64,000 nt of DNA, taken from the NCBI RefSeq assembly GCF_002946835.1, contig NZ_CP026652.1:7068001-7132000 (forward strand). The letters are read 5' to 3'. This document shows positions 21,774 to 29,069 of the stretch, one piece after another. Position 1 is the stretch's first letter, and each line of letters starts with the position of its first letter. The position numbers were made by a program, and so were the translations under genes. The notes beneath the pieces are model-generated. The model was not told where the DNA came from, made no database searches, and saw only the letters and a list, made by a program, of their open reading frames with translations. The DNA is from Streptomyces dengpaensis (GTDB taxonomy: Bacteria; Actinomycetota; Actinomycetes; Streptomycetales; Streptomycetaceae).

Positions 21774-22090
21774 CGGGCGCCTCGGAGGGCGTCGGTGAGG
21801 GCGGCCTCGATCACGTCCAAGTGGGCGCCGAGCTCGGTCGACGCGACGTCGTAGAGGATGCCGACGGCGGCGAGACCGGCGACAGCGGCGCGGACGTCGC
21901 CGCGCATCATGGCGGCGCGGTACTTGTCTGCCTCCGCCTTCATCAGCTCGGCGAGCCGGGCGACCGTGGTGGGGACTTCGACGGCGCCGGGCACGGACAC
22001 GTACGTGGTGGCGCGCTCGGCGGCTATCGCCGGATCGGTGGCGGCGCGGTCGGCGTCGAGCAGGGCGGCGGCGTTGGGCTGTGCGAACAT
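21770..22090 (-). CDS. Hypothetical helical protein
   Basis: 106 residues from ATG 22090 (FAQPNAAALLDADRAATDPAIAAERATTYVSVPG), then a helical body (VARLAELMKAEADKYRAAMMRGDVRAAVAGLAAVGILYDVASTELG). The ribosome binding site is weak. An open frame continues upstream to 22342 but overlaps the excisionase-like gene by 115 bp, so the short start is preferred. No family recognised. Confidence 0.6.
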   Translation of the reverse strand: MFAQPNAAALLDADRAATDPAIAAERATTYVSVPGAVEVPTTVARLAELMKAEADKYRAAMMRGDVRAAVAGLAAVGILYDVASTELGAHLDVIEAALTDALRGAR

Positions 22091-22227
22091 TGCTGGTGGT
22101 ACCTGTCTGTAAGGGGCCCGGGGAGCTGGCGAGCTTTGGCCCGGGTCCTTTCGGTTTCTGTGGGTGCTGCGAGGGCCGTCGGCGGGTTGCGGTGCGGGAA
22201 CACCGGTTGCCTTGTCGACGGCCCGCT

Positions 22228-22446
22228 TCATGCGGCGATGACCTGCGAGTCGAGCCAGGCGAGGACGTCGCGGCGCCGGTAGCGGACCGGCGCGCTGCGG
22301 CCGTTCCCGAACTTCAGGTAAGTGGGCCCGGTCTTGCGCCACCGCATGTTCGCCAGCGTCTGCACCTCGAACTGAGTAAGGGTGCTGACCTGCTCGGGTG
22401 TGAGCAGGGCATCGGGGTCTATCGGGAGCGCGAGGCGCTCAGGCAT
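22228..22446 (-). CDS. Excisionase-like HTH protein
   Basis: 72 residues: LLTPEQVSTLTQFEVQTLANMRWRKTGPTYLKFGNGRSAPVRYRRRDVLAWLDSQ is a full excisionase/AlpA-type winged HTH. First gene of the long minus-strand series, divergent from the XRE repressor. Its start is 24 bp from a CGCATC-n5-GATGCG operator, so it should be repressed in the quiescent state and released on induction, like xis/alpA in satellites. Confidence 0.85.
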   Translation of the reverse strand: MPERLALPIDPDALLTPEQVSTLTQFEVQTLANMRWRKTGPTYLKFGNGRSAPVRYRRRDVLAWLDSQVIAA

Positions 22447-22469
22447 GGCAATCCCTCTCGATAGTCGGA

Positions 22470-22557
22470 CGCATCATTTCGATGCGGCGACACATCGAAC
22501 TGTAATCGCGAGACGATCAGGGAACAAGTGGGATTGCGTGCGCATCATTTTGATGCG
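22470..22557. promoter_or_regulatory. Twin 17-bp operators CGCATCATTTYGATGCG in the divergent xre/xis promoter
   Basis: Copies at 22470-22486 and 22541-22557 differ only at the tenth base (C/T). Each is an inverted repeat with 6-bp arms. The second ends 11 bp before the xre GTG, and the first begins 24 bp upstream of the xis-like start, so one protein can control both promoters. The most likely ligand is the XRE protein at 22569. Confidence 0.82.
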
Positions 22558-22568
22558 AGCATTGAAGG

Positions 22569-23111
22569 GTGGCAGAGGAGAAGAAGAACCCGCTTGGCCC
22601 CACTGGCGAACAGGTGCGGGCCAACATCGCGCGCATCCGTGAGTCGCGCGGTATGACGAAGAAGCAGCTTGCCGACCGGACGGCGGAGCTGGGCCGCCCA
22701 ATCCCCCCGCTTGGTGTCTCGCGCGTCGAGGCCGGCACGCGCCGTGTCGACGTTGACGACTTGGTGGCGCTCGCGATCGCATTGCGTGTCTCGCCTACGG
22801 CTCTCCTTCTCCCGTGGACGGAGAGACCGGATGACGTGGTCGAAGTGACGGCCAGTGGTGCGGTTCAAGCATCGATTGCCTGGCTCTGGGCCGATGGCCA
22901 CGTGCCCATGGTTACGTCTGGCTCGGACCCGTGGGGAGACAGAGATCGTTTCGAGCTGGACTCGCGCCCAGCGTGGGCGCGCGACGTTCAGTCGCTCGCT
23001 GTGAAGCACCGACAGGTTGGTGAGGGGCGCTGGGATCCGCAGTCTGGCTTGCATGAGTGGTACGTGAAGCTGCCGGAGTCCGGGGGCGGCGAGGAACCCG
23101 AACATGGCTGA
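22569..23111 (+). CDS. XRE-family repressor (probable master repressor of the element)
   Basis: 180 residues. HTH_XRE at about 13-80 (VRANIARIRESRGMTKKQLADRTAELGRPIPPLGVSRVEAGTRRVDVDDLVALAIALRVSPTALL). The rest is not a known peptidase: no Ser-Lys dyad of LexA/CI type is evident, so induction would need another protein, as with Stl of SaPIs. GTG 22569 lies 11 bp after an operator. It overlaps the integrase gene by 8 bp, so the two are co-expressed. Confidence 0.88.
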   Translation: MAEEKKNPLGPTGEQVRANIARIRESRGMTKKQLADRTAELGRPIPPLGVSRVEAGTRRVDVDDLVALAIALRVSPTALLLPWTERPDDVVEVTASGAVQASIAWLWADGHVPMVTSGSDPWGDRDRFELDSRPAWARDVQSLAVKHRQVGEGRWDPQSGLHEWYVKLPESGGGEEPEHG

Positions 23112-24471
23112 GGTCTACGACCGGTGGCACCTGTCTCGCCCGCTGGAGGGCGCCGAGCTGTGCCGTGAGCACAGCAGCCGTACGCGCCGCCTCGTCCCGT
23201 CTGCCGACCACGGCACGGGGAAGCGGTGGCAGGTCCGCTACCGCGATGCCAACGGCGAGCAGCGCAAAGAGAACTTCGAGAGGAAGGCCGACGCCGACGC
23301 GCGCGCAGCGAAGGTGAAGGCGGATCTCGATAGCGGGCAGTACGTCGACCGCGCCGCCGGCCGCCAAACGCTCCGCACTCTCGGGGAAGCGTGGCGTACC
23401 TCGGCGATCCACCGCGAGCGCACCGAGGGGCGCGTCGAACGCACGCTGCGCCTGCACCTCTATCCGACGTTCGGCAACCGCGCCGTGGCCAGCATCAAGC
23501 GCAGCGACGTGCAGGCATGGGTGAAGGGGCAGGCATCCCGCTACGAGGCGTCGACCGTGGGTAGTCACTTCGAGGTGCTGAACACCGTGCTGCGCATGGC
23601 CGTGCTCGATGGCGTGATACGCGTCAACCCATGCGAGGGCGTCACGCTGCCCGAGATCCGCAGCAAGCTGATCATCCCGCACCCCGACTCGGTGAAGGCG
23701 CTCATCGACGTCGCCCCCGCCCGATACCGGGCGCTCGTGCGGCTCGCCGCGTCCAGCGGCCTACGTCAGGGGGAGCTGTTCGGTCTGGAAGACGGTGTGG
23801 ACATCGAGCGGGCCGCCGTCGAGGTGAGCCAGCAACTCGTCACCCCGGACAAGGGACCGCAATACATAGGCCTGCTGAAGACGCCGGAGTCCTATCGGGA
23901 GGTGCCGTTGGCGCCGTCCGCGGTCGCGGGCATCGTTGAGCACCGGCGGGACTTCCCCACGGCCGGTATTCAGTTGGAGGACCGCGCGGACCCGCTCAAG
24001 CCGGTTGCGCGTACGGTGCGTCTGCTGTTCACCGACGACAAAGGCCGGCCGATCCGTCGCTCTACATGGACGCGGATTTGGCAGCGGATGCGCATGGACG
24101 CCAACCGCGCGCTTCAGGCGGCCGGGTCGTTGGTGCGCGTGCCCGAGAAGCTCACGCTCCACGGGCTTCGCGACTTCTACGCCTCCGCCCTGATCAAGGC
24201 TCGGGAGAACGTCAAGACCGTTCAGGTCCGACTCGGCCACTCCAAGCCGAGCATCACCTTGGATAAGTACACGGGCCTGTGGCCGACCGCCGAGGACACC
24301 ACGGCGTCCGCCATCGAGTCGATTCTCGGCGTTGCTGCCGCGCCCGTCGAGGACGCGACCGCCGAGGCGATCAGGCGGATTCTGCGGGGACTGCCACCGG
24401 TGCCCCTTCTGCAACCGAGTGCCCTCGTTGTGCCCTCACAGCCCGGTACAGGAAGCCGAGTAGCAGCGTGA
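23104..24471 (+). CDS. int: Tyrosine-type site-specific integrase
   Basis: 455 residues. An N-terminal arm-binding domain (WQVRYRDANGEQRKENFERKADADARAAK), a core-binding domain and a catalytic domain with Arg221 (SGLRQGEL), His353 and Arg356 (HGLRDFY), His379 (LGHSKPS) and Tyr389 (LDKYTG) form a complete active site. It mediates integration into the permease gene; the att core is 15 bp past its stop. The last 101 bp of the gene are antisense to the 3' end of the repaired permease. No length loss or frameshift. Confidence 0.95.
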   Translation: MAEVYDRWHLSRPLEGAELCREHSSRTRRLVPSADHGTGKRWQVRYRDANGEQRKENFERKADADARAAKVKADLDSGQYVDRAAGRQTLRTLGEAWRTSAIHRERTEGRVERTLRLHLYPTFGNRAVASIKRSDVQAWVKGQASRYEASTVGSHFEVLNTVLRMAVLDGVIRVNPCEGVTLPEIRSKLIIPHPDSVKALIDVAPARYRALVRLAASSGLRQGELFGLEDGVDIERAAVEVSQQLVTPDKGPQYIGLLKTPESYREVPLAPSAVAGIVEHRRDFPTAGIQLEDRADPLKPVARTVRLLFTDDKGRPIRRSTWTRIWQRMRMDANRALQAAGSLVRVPEKLTLHGLRDFYASALIKARENVKTVQVRLGHSKPSITLDKYTGLWPTAEDTTASAIESILGVAAAPVEDATAEAIRRILRGLPPVPLLQPSALVVPSQPGTGSRVAA

Positions 24472-25930
24472 CCAGCAAGAATATGACGGTGAACCACTGG
24501 AAGTACCAGTGCCCGCCCGCCGGGTCGTACACCGCGGCGCGGGGCCAGGCGAGGTTGACGGTCATGAAGAGGCCGTACAGGAGGGCGATCGCGTTGACCG
24601 GGACGCCCCAGCGGCCGAGTGAGAAGAGCCGGGCGCCGGTCTCGTCGGTGCCGTGGGCGGTGAACTCCCCGCGCAGGCGGCGCACCAGCAGCGGCCCGGT
24701 GACCATCGCGTACGCCAGGTACAGCATCACGATGCAGGTGGTGCCGATGGCCAGGAAGGCTTCCGGGGAGGCGAAGTTGAGGAGCAGCAGGGCGGCGGCG
24801 AGGATGCCGACGGCCATGGCGGGGGCGCTCGGCATGCCGGTGCGCGGGTTGACCTTCGCGAGGCGGCGAGAGAAGGGGAGCTGGTGGTCGCGGGCCATCG
24901 AGAAGAGCATGCGGCAGGCGGCGGTCTGGATCGCCAGCGTCGCCACCGCGATGGCCACCACCACGTCGGCCAGCAGCGCGCGGCCGACCCCGTCGCCGAG
25001 GCTGCTGGTCAGGACGTAGCTCAGGCCGTCGACGCCCAGACGTCCGTCCGTGAGGCTGGGCGCGGCCAGCAGCCCGCCGAGGACGATCAGGCCGCCGAGG
25101 AGGCCCGCCGCGCCGAGCGCGGTGAGGATGGTGCGGGGCGCGGTACGCCGTGGGTTGCGGGTCTCCTCGCTCATCTCGCCCGCGCTGTCGAAGCCGATCA
25201 TCACGTACGCCGCCATGAACGACCCCACCATCAGCGCCCCGAGGAGGCCGGTGCCGCCCTCGCCCGTGTGGAAGGTGATGCCGGGGGAGCGCTCGGAGTG
25301 GGTGAGCAGGAGCACGATGATCAGGACCGCGCCGATGATCTCGGCGGTCACACCGATCCGGTTGATCACGGACAGCACACGGTTGTCGACGACGTTCACC
25401 AGCGTGGTCAGGGCCAGCAGGATCACGCCGAGGACGGCCGCGTTGGCTGCGCCGTCGGCGCTGGTGGGCGCCGGATCGCTGCCGATCAGCTGGAAGCCTG
25501 ACCAGATCGCGGGCAGCACCATCTGCAGCGCGAGCGCCGCCGCCGCGACCACCACGATCTGCCCGATCACCATGATCCATCCGGCGAACCAGCCGAAGGA
25601 GAGGTTCGACAGACGCGTCGACCACTGGTAGATCGCGCCCGAGATCGGATAGCGCGCGGCCAGCTCGGCAAAGCACGCCGCGACCGTCAACTGGCCCACC
25701 AGCACGGCCGGCCAGGTCCAGAAGAAGACCGGCCCGCCGAACGCGTACCCGAAGGCGAAGAACTGGAAGACGGTCGTGAGCACGGAGATGAAGGAGAACC
25801 CGGCGGCGAACGAGGCGTACCGGCCGAGGCTGCGGTGCAGCTCCTGGCGGTAGCCGAACTCCGCCAGGGAGGGGTCGTCGGGGGACTCCGGCGGATCGGG
25901 CCGTACGTCGGAGAGGGCGCTGGTGGTCAC
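24371..25930 (-). CDS. APC-family permease (candidate guanidine/urea or amino-acid importer), C-terminus supplied by the element
   Basis: 519 residues from GTG 25930. It is an APC-superfamily transporter with about 12 membrane helices (for example FAAGFSFISVLTTVFQFFAFGYAFGGPVFFW, LVGGLIVLGGLLAAP). The GTG is chosen because the TetR-type palindrome lies 26 bp upstream; a frame open to 26218 would pass through the operator with repetitive non-conserved sequence. From the att core at 24511 onward the last 46 codons come from the element, replacing the 41 native ones now at 9826-9951 while keeping the final helix (HWYFQWFTVIFLLVTLLLG). The shared operator ties it to the guanidine/urea-carboxylase operon, so it may import that substrate. 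Confidence 0.9.
   Translation of the reverse strand: MTTSALSDVRPDPPESPDDPSLAEFGYRQELHRSLGRYASFAAGFSFISVLTTVFQFFAFGYAFGGPVFFWTWPAVLVGQLTVAACFAELAARYPISGAIYQWSTRLSNLSFGWFAGWIMVIGQIVVVAAAALALQMVLPAIWSGFQLIGSDPAPTSADGAANAAVLGVILLALTTLVNVVDNRVLSVINRIGVTAEIIGAVLIIVLLLTHSERSPGITFHTGEGGTGLLGALMVGSFMAAYVMIGFDSAGEMSEETRNPRRTAPRTILTALGAAGLLGGLIVLGGLLAAPSLTDGRLGVDGLSYVLTSSLGDGVGRALLADVVVAIAVATLAIQTAACRMLFSMARDHQLPFSRRLAKVNPRTGMPSAPAMAVGILAAALLLLNFASPEAFLAIGTTCIVMLYLAYAMVTGPLLVRRLRGEFTAHGTDETGARLFSLGRWGVPVNAIALLYGLFMTVNLAWPRAAVYDPAGGHWYFQWFTVIFLLVTLLLGFLYRAVRAQRGHSVAEGAPVAVPAESA
24419..24436. promoter_or_regulatory. Right-end candidate integrase arm sites
   Basis: GTGCCCT at 24419-24425 and 24430-24436, 11 bp apart and 50 bp inside the right core. 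Same motif, orientation and pitch as at 10056-10073. The DNA is at once the 3' end of int on one strand and the 3' end of the permease on the other. Confidence 0.65.
24486..24511. repeat. attR core, right 26-bp direct repeat
   Basis: Exact copy of 9926-9951; the flanks differ on both sides (GA/CA before, GC/GG after). It lies inside the permease codons for HWYFQWFTV and defines the right end of the element. Confidence 0.92.
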
Positions 25931-25955
25931 GGGCGGCACCTGCCTTGGGCGCGGG

Positions 25956-25977
25956 ATTCCTGTCGGGTGACAGAAAT
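25956..25977. promoter_or_regulatory. Second copy of the TetR operator, upstream of the permease
   Basis: Agrees with the 3079-3100 palindrome at 19 of 22 positions (core CCTGTCGGGTGACAGAAAT) and stands 25 bp before the GTG, almost exactly as the first copy stands before the DUF1989 gene. It indicates common control by the TetR at 3201. Confidence 0.82.
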
Positions 25978-26247
25978 TAGGGAGGGCCTGTTTCGGGCGC
26001 GTCACGCCGGCATGTCCGGGGCGGGCCCAAGTGCTCACGCCCTTGCGCTCCTTGGCAGATCGCGATACGTCGTGTGTATTGTGCTCGGTCCGGAGACGCG
26101 ATATGTTCGGTGACGGATATTCGGGCGCGGCTAGATCTGGCGCGGCCCGCTCGGACGCCGTTTGTTCGGGTGCGGCTGGTCCGGGCGCGGCCCGCTCGGG
26201 CGCGGGCTGATCGGACATGGTCTATTCGGGGGCGAGGTGAGGTCGTC
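25978..26247. promoter_or_regulatory. Divergent promoter region permease/padR with degenerate GC repeats
   Basis: 270 bp. An ATAC-n7-GTAT inverted repeat at 26065-26079 is a possible PadR box. From about 26117 to 26215, variants of TCGGGCGCGGC recur roughly every 15 or 30 bp; both strands stay open through it, but the encoded peptides are pure Ala/Pro/Arg repeats and not convincing. GAGGTGAGG precedes the padR GTG. Confidence 0.45.
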
Positions 26248-26895
26248 GTGGCGACGAAACGCCGGAAGCTGAGCAATCCGCTGGCGCTCGCGGTCATGGT
26301 GTTGCTCACCGAGCGGCCGATGCACCCGTACGAGATCGCCCAGACCCTGCGCCAGCGGGGCAAGGACACGAGCCTGAAGATCAACTACGGCTCGCTCTAC
26401 ACCGTCGTCCAGAACCTGGAGAAGCACGGCTTCGTCGAGGTCGCCGAGGTGCAGCGGCAGGGCAACCGGCCCGAGCGCACTCTGTACGGCATCACGGACG
26501 CCGGGCGCGAAGAGGCCACGGAGTGGCTGTCGGACCTGCTCGCGGTCCCTGCGCGGGAGTTCCCGATCTTCGAGTCCGCGCTGTCGCTGATGGGGGTGCT
26601 CCACCCCGACGAGGTGGCCCGCCTGCTGGCGGAGCGGCTCAAGACGCTGGAGGTGCGGGCTGCCGGTGCCCGGGGCGGCCTGGAGAAGCTGTACGAGACC
26701 CTGCCGCGGATCTTCCTGGTGGAGACCGAGTACCAGCTGCACATGGTCGAGGCGGAGGCCGAGTGGATCCGCGGCTTTCTGCGGGAGCTGGAAGACGGCA
26801 CGCTCGACGGCGCCCAGCAGTGGCGGACGTTCCACGAGACGGGTGAAGTCCCGCCGGAGTTCCAGGACTTGGAGGACCGCCACTTCGACAGATGA
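26248..26895 (+). CDS. PadR-family transcriptional regulator
   Basis: 215 residues from GTG 26248, chosen over an open upstream extension of 58 repetitive codons because GAGGTGAGG precedes it. PadR winged helix at about 6-85 (LSNPLALAVMVLLTERPMHPYEIAQTLRQRG ... YGSLYTVVQNLEKHGFV) and a helical Vir_act_alpha_C dimerisation domain. PadR proteins commonly repress neighbouring drug exporters. The ABC-2 pair directly downstream is the likely target. Confidence 0.92.
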   Translation: MATKRRKLSNPLALAVMVLLTERPMHPYEIAQTLRQRGKDTSLKINYGSLYTVVQNLEKHGFVEVAEVQRQGNRPERTLYGITDAGREEATEWLSDLLAVPAREFPIFESALSLMGVLHPDEVARLLAERLKTLEVRAAGARGGLEKLYETLPRIFLVETEYQLHMVEAEAEWIRGFLRELEDGTLDGAQQWRTFHETGEVPPEFQDLEDRHFDR

Positions 26896-26908
26896 CCCCG
26901 ACGGAAAC

Positions 26909-26948
26909 AGACCCCGGCAGGGCTGTTGCAGCAGCTCCACCGGGGTCT
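26909..26948. terminator. Hairpin terminator after padR
   Basis: AGACCCCGG at 26909-26917 pairs with CCGGGGTCT at 26940-26948, with an inner GCTG/CAGC pairing. It is 13 bp after the padR stop and should separate padR from the ABC genes. Confidence 0.65.
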
Positions 26949-27079
26949 CGAACCCCGAACCGGACCCGCCGTGAGGCAGACCGGGCCATCGAGGTGCGGC
27001 ACACCCAGGATAGCCCGGCGCTCTTCACGTGGATCAGTCCGTCCTTTTCGTGATCCGCTCACTCAGGAGAGCAGCAGCC

Positions 27080-28096
27080 ATGAGCAGTACCCGTGCGCCC
27101 GCGGTAGCGGCGCGTCAGCTGATCAAGACATATCCCGGCGATGTCACCGCGCTCAGCGGCATGGACGTCACCGTCGAGTCCGGCACCGTCTTCGGACTGC
27201 TCGGCCCGAACGGCGCCGGCAAGTCCACGACCGTCAAGATCCTCACCACCCTGGCCCGCCCCGACTCGGGCACCGCAACCGTCGCGGGCCACGACGTGCT
27301 GCGCCACCCGGACCGGGTGCGCCGCGCGATCGGCGTGGTCGCCCAGAGCTCGGGCGCCGACCCTATGGCCACCGGCCGGGAGAACCTCCAACTCCAGGGC
27401 AGGCTCTACGGGTTGAAGGGCGCCGGCCTGGGCCGCCGGGTGGACGAGCTCCTGGAGCGCTTCACACTCGCCGACGCCGCCGGGCGCCAGGTCAAGGGCT
27501 ACTCCGGGGGAATGCGGCGGCGCCTCGACGTGGCGCTCGGCCTGGTCCACCGCCCCCAGGTGCTCTTCCTCGACGAGCCCACCACCGGTCTCGACCCCGA
27601 GGCGCGCACCGCGATGTGGGACGAGATCGCCCGGCTCGCCGGCGACGAGGGCCTGACCATCCTGCTCACCACGCACTACCTCGAAGAGGCCGACCGGCTC
27701 GCCGAACGCATCGCGATCGTCGACCGCGGCCGCGTCGTGGTCGAGGGCACCCCGGACGCCCTGAAGGGCGAACTGCGCGGCGACGCCGTCCACGTGGAAC
27801 TGCGCGGGGCGGTCGGTGAAGCCGGCCGTACGCTGCTGAACGGCTCCCTCGGCGGGCTGCCGGGCGTGCACGATGTCCTGCTCGACGGCCGCCGGATCAG
27901 TGTCCGCGCCGACGACGGAGCCGCCGCGGTGCCCCTGCTCCTCGCCACCCTGGAGCGCGCCGGCGTCGGTGTCGCCTCCGCGACCGTCGCCCGCCCCTCG
28001 CTCGACGACGTCTATCTCCGCTACGCCGGGCGCCGTTACTCCGAGGCCGAAGCGGAAGGCGCCGATTCCCTCGCCCTCGCCGGAGGTGCCCGATGA
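27080..28096 (+). CDS. ABC-type exporter, ATP-binding subunit (DrrA-like)
   Basis: 338 residues from ATG 27080 with AGGAG upstream. Walker A GPNGAGKST at about 44-52, Q-loop, signature YSGGMRRRLD, Walker B VLFLDEPTTGLDP and H-loop TTHYLEEAD; the C-terminal DrrA-type accessory domain has VARPSLDDVYLRYAG. It energises export with the membrane subunit that overlaps it by ATGA. The likely substrate is a drug or secreted metabolite; PadR upstream probably controls it. Confidence 0.95.
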   Translation: MSSTRAPAVAARQLIKTYPGDVTALSGMDVTVESGTVFGLLGPNGAGKSTTVKILTTLARPDSGTATVAGHDVLRHPDRVRRAIGVVAQSSGADPMATGRENLQLQGRLYGLKGAGLGRRVDELLERFTLADAAGRQVKGYSGGMRRRLDVALGLVHRPQVLFLDEPTTGLDPEARTAMWDEIARLAGDEGLTILLTTHYLEEADRLAERIAIVDRGRVVVEGTPDALKGELRGDAVHVELRGAVGEAGRTLLNGSLGGLPGVHDVLLDGRRISVRADDGAAAVPLLLATLERAGVGVASATVARPSLDDVYLRYAGRRYSEAEAEGADSLALAGGAR

Positions 28097-28869
28097 GCGC
28101 GGCCCTGTTCCAGACCTGGTACATGACGCAGCGTCAACTGGTGGTGTTCGCCCGCCAGCCCGCGTACGCGGTCATCACCCTCATCCAGCCTGTGATCTGG
28201 CTGTTCCTGTTCGGCAACCTCTTCAAGAAGGTCGTCGAACTCGGCGGCTTCGGTACCACCTCGTACCTGGACTACCTGGTCCCGGGCGTGGTGGTGATGA
28301 GCGCCCTCAGCTCCAACATGTGGGCGGGCATGGGCACGTTGGAGGAGATTCAGCGGGGCACGCTCAACCGCTTCCTGACCACACCGGTCAGCCGGGCCGC
28401 GCTGATGAACGGCAACGTCGTCAACAACGGTCTGGTCACGGCCCTGCAGTCGGTGATCATCGTGCTGCTCGGGCTCGCCGGTGGCGCGGACTACCCGGGC
28501 GGGATCGGCGGCATCGCCGTCCTGGTCCTCGCCTCGGTGCTGCTCGGCACCGTCTTCGGGGCGCTGTCCAACGCGCTGGGCATGCTCGTCCAGGAGCGGG
28601 AGTCGATCATCGGCATCAACACCTTCCTGCTGCTGCCCCTGACGTTCCTCTCCAGCGCCTTCATGGCCCCGTCGCAGATGCCCGGCTGGATGCGGCACAT
28701 CGCCGACTTCAACCCGCTCAACTGGGCGATGGTCGCGGGCCGTTCGGCGATGTCCGAGCACCCCGACTGGGGTGACGTGCTCAGCAGGACAGGCGCGCTG
28801 CTCGCGCTCGCGGTGGCGGCGGTGTGGCTGTCGATCCGCACGTTCCGGTCGTACCAGCGGTCCGTGTAA
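28093..28869 (+). CDS. ABC-2-type exporter, membrane subunit (DrrB-like)
   Basis: 258 residues with six predicted membrane helices and the ABC2 features QPVIWLFLFGNLFK near 35-48 and the loop DYLVPGVVVM; it ends with a Ser/Tyr/Gln-rich tail. The ATGA overlap couples it to the ATPase subunit. A long perfect hairpin 17 bp past its stop ends the operon. Confidence 0.95.
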   Translation: MSAALFQTWYMTQRQLVVFARQPAYAVITLIQPVIWLFLFGNLFKKVVELGGFGTTSYLDYLVPGVVVMSALSSNMWAGMGTLEEIQRGTLNRFLTTPVSRAALMNGNVVNNGLVTALQSVIIVLLGLAGGADYPGGIGGIAVLVLASVLLGTVFGALSNALGMLVQERESIIGINTFLLLPLTFLSSAFMAPSQMPGWMRHIADFNPLNWAMVAGRSAMSEHPDWGDVLSRTGALLALAVAAVWLSIRTFRSYQRSV

Positions 28870-28886
28870 GGCGGGCGACGGGAAGA

Positions 28887-28919
28887 CGGCTCCTCCGGCT
28901 CGGACGGCCGGAGGAGCCG
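28887..28919. terminator. Terminator hairpin after the ABC exporter operon
   Basis: CGGCTCCTCCGGC (28887-28899) pairs perfectly over 13 bp with GCCGGAGGAGCCG (28907-28919), 7-nt loop, followed by CTGTTTGCTGTT. Confidence 0.85.
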
Positions 28920-29020
28920 ACTGTTTGCTGTTCAGCGTTCAGGAGGGTGGGGCCGCCACCGCGTCTGTGTGTCATGTACGACGGCGGCTGCCGGCCGCAG
29001 AAGGGCTCGTGCTCGGTCGG

Positions 29021-29069
29021 GCCTGACTCACGCTCAGGCGGCCTCAGCGGGGCCTGACTTTGCTCAGGC
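29021..29069. repeat. Duplicated GCCTGA/TCAGGC hairpins at the end of the SIP gene
   Basis: GCCTGA...TCAGGC at 29021-29039 is repeated at 29052-29069; the inner copy contains the stop codon of the SIP gene. Likely terminator for the minus strand, duplicated in tandem. Confidence 0.6.

Larger units (their letters stand above)
9926..24511. mobile_element. 14.6-kb integrated satellite-like element (int/xre, xis, rep-like ATPase, ori-like repeats, tape measure)
   Basis: Bounded by 26-bp identical direct repeats (9926-9951 and 24486-24511) in a permease coding sequence. Integrase and repressor are on the plus strand at the right end. Divergent from them is a long minus-strand series: excisionase-like gene, two small genes, an ATPase, iteron repeats, a small-terminase-like gene, structural-type genes and a tape-measure gene. 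A separate plus-strand module at the left holds accessory genes and an XRE-DUF5753 regulator. I find no portal, capsid, large terminase, lysis, FtsK/Tra or relaxase gene. The reading frames look intact and many overlap by 4 bp, so it is compact rather than decayed. A satellite of a tailed phage is the best reading; a small plasmid-like integrative element or a reduced prophage are alternatives. Confidence 0.88.

Noticed and set aside
9926..24511. Classical Streptomyces AICE
   Set aside because: No FtsK/TraB translocase, Spd proteins or RepSA/RepAM initiator was seen, the site is not a tRNA gene, and phage-type genes are present instead.
25931..26218. N-terminal extension of the APC permease by 96 codons
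   Set aside because: It would pass through the palindromic operator, encodes Ala/Pro/Glu repeats, and a GTG at the right distance after the operator begins the conserved protein.
26117..26220. Coding repeat region upstream of padR
   Set aside because: Open frames exist on both strands but consist only of Ala/Pro/Arg repeats, and the padR ribosome binding site follows it.
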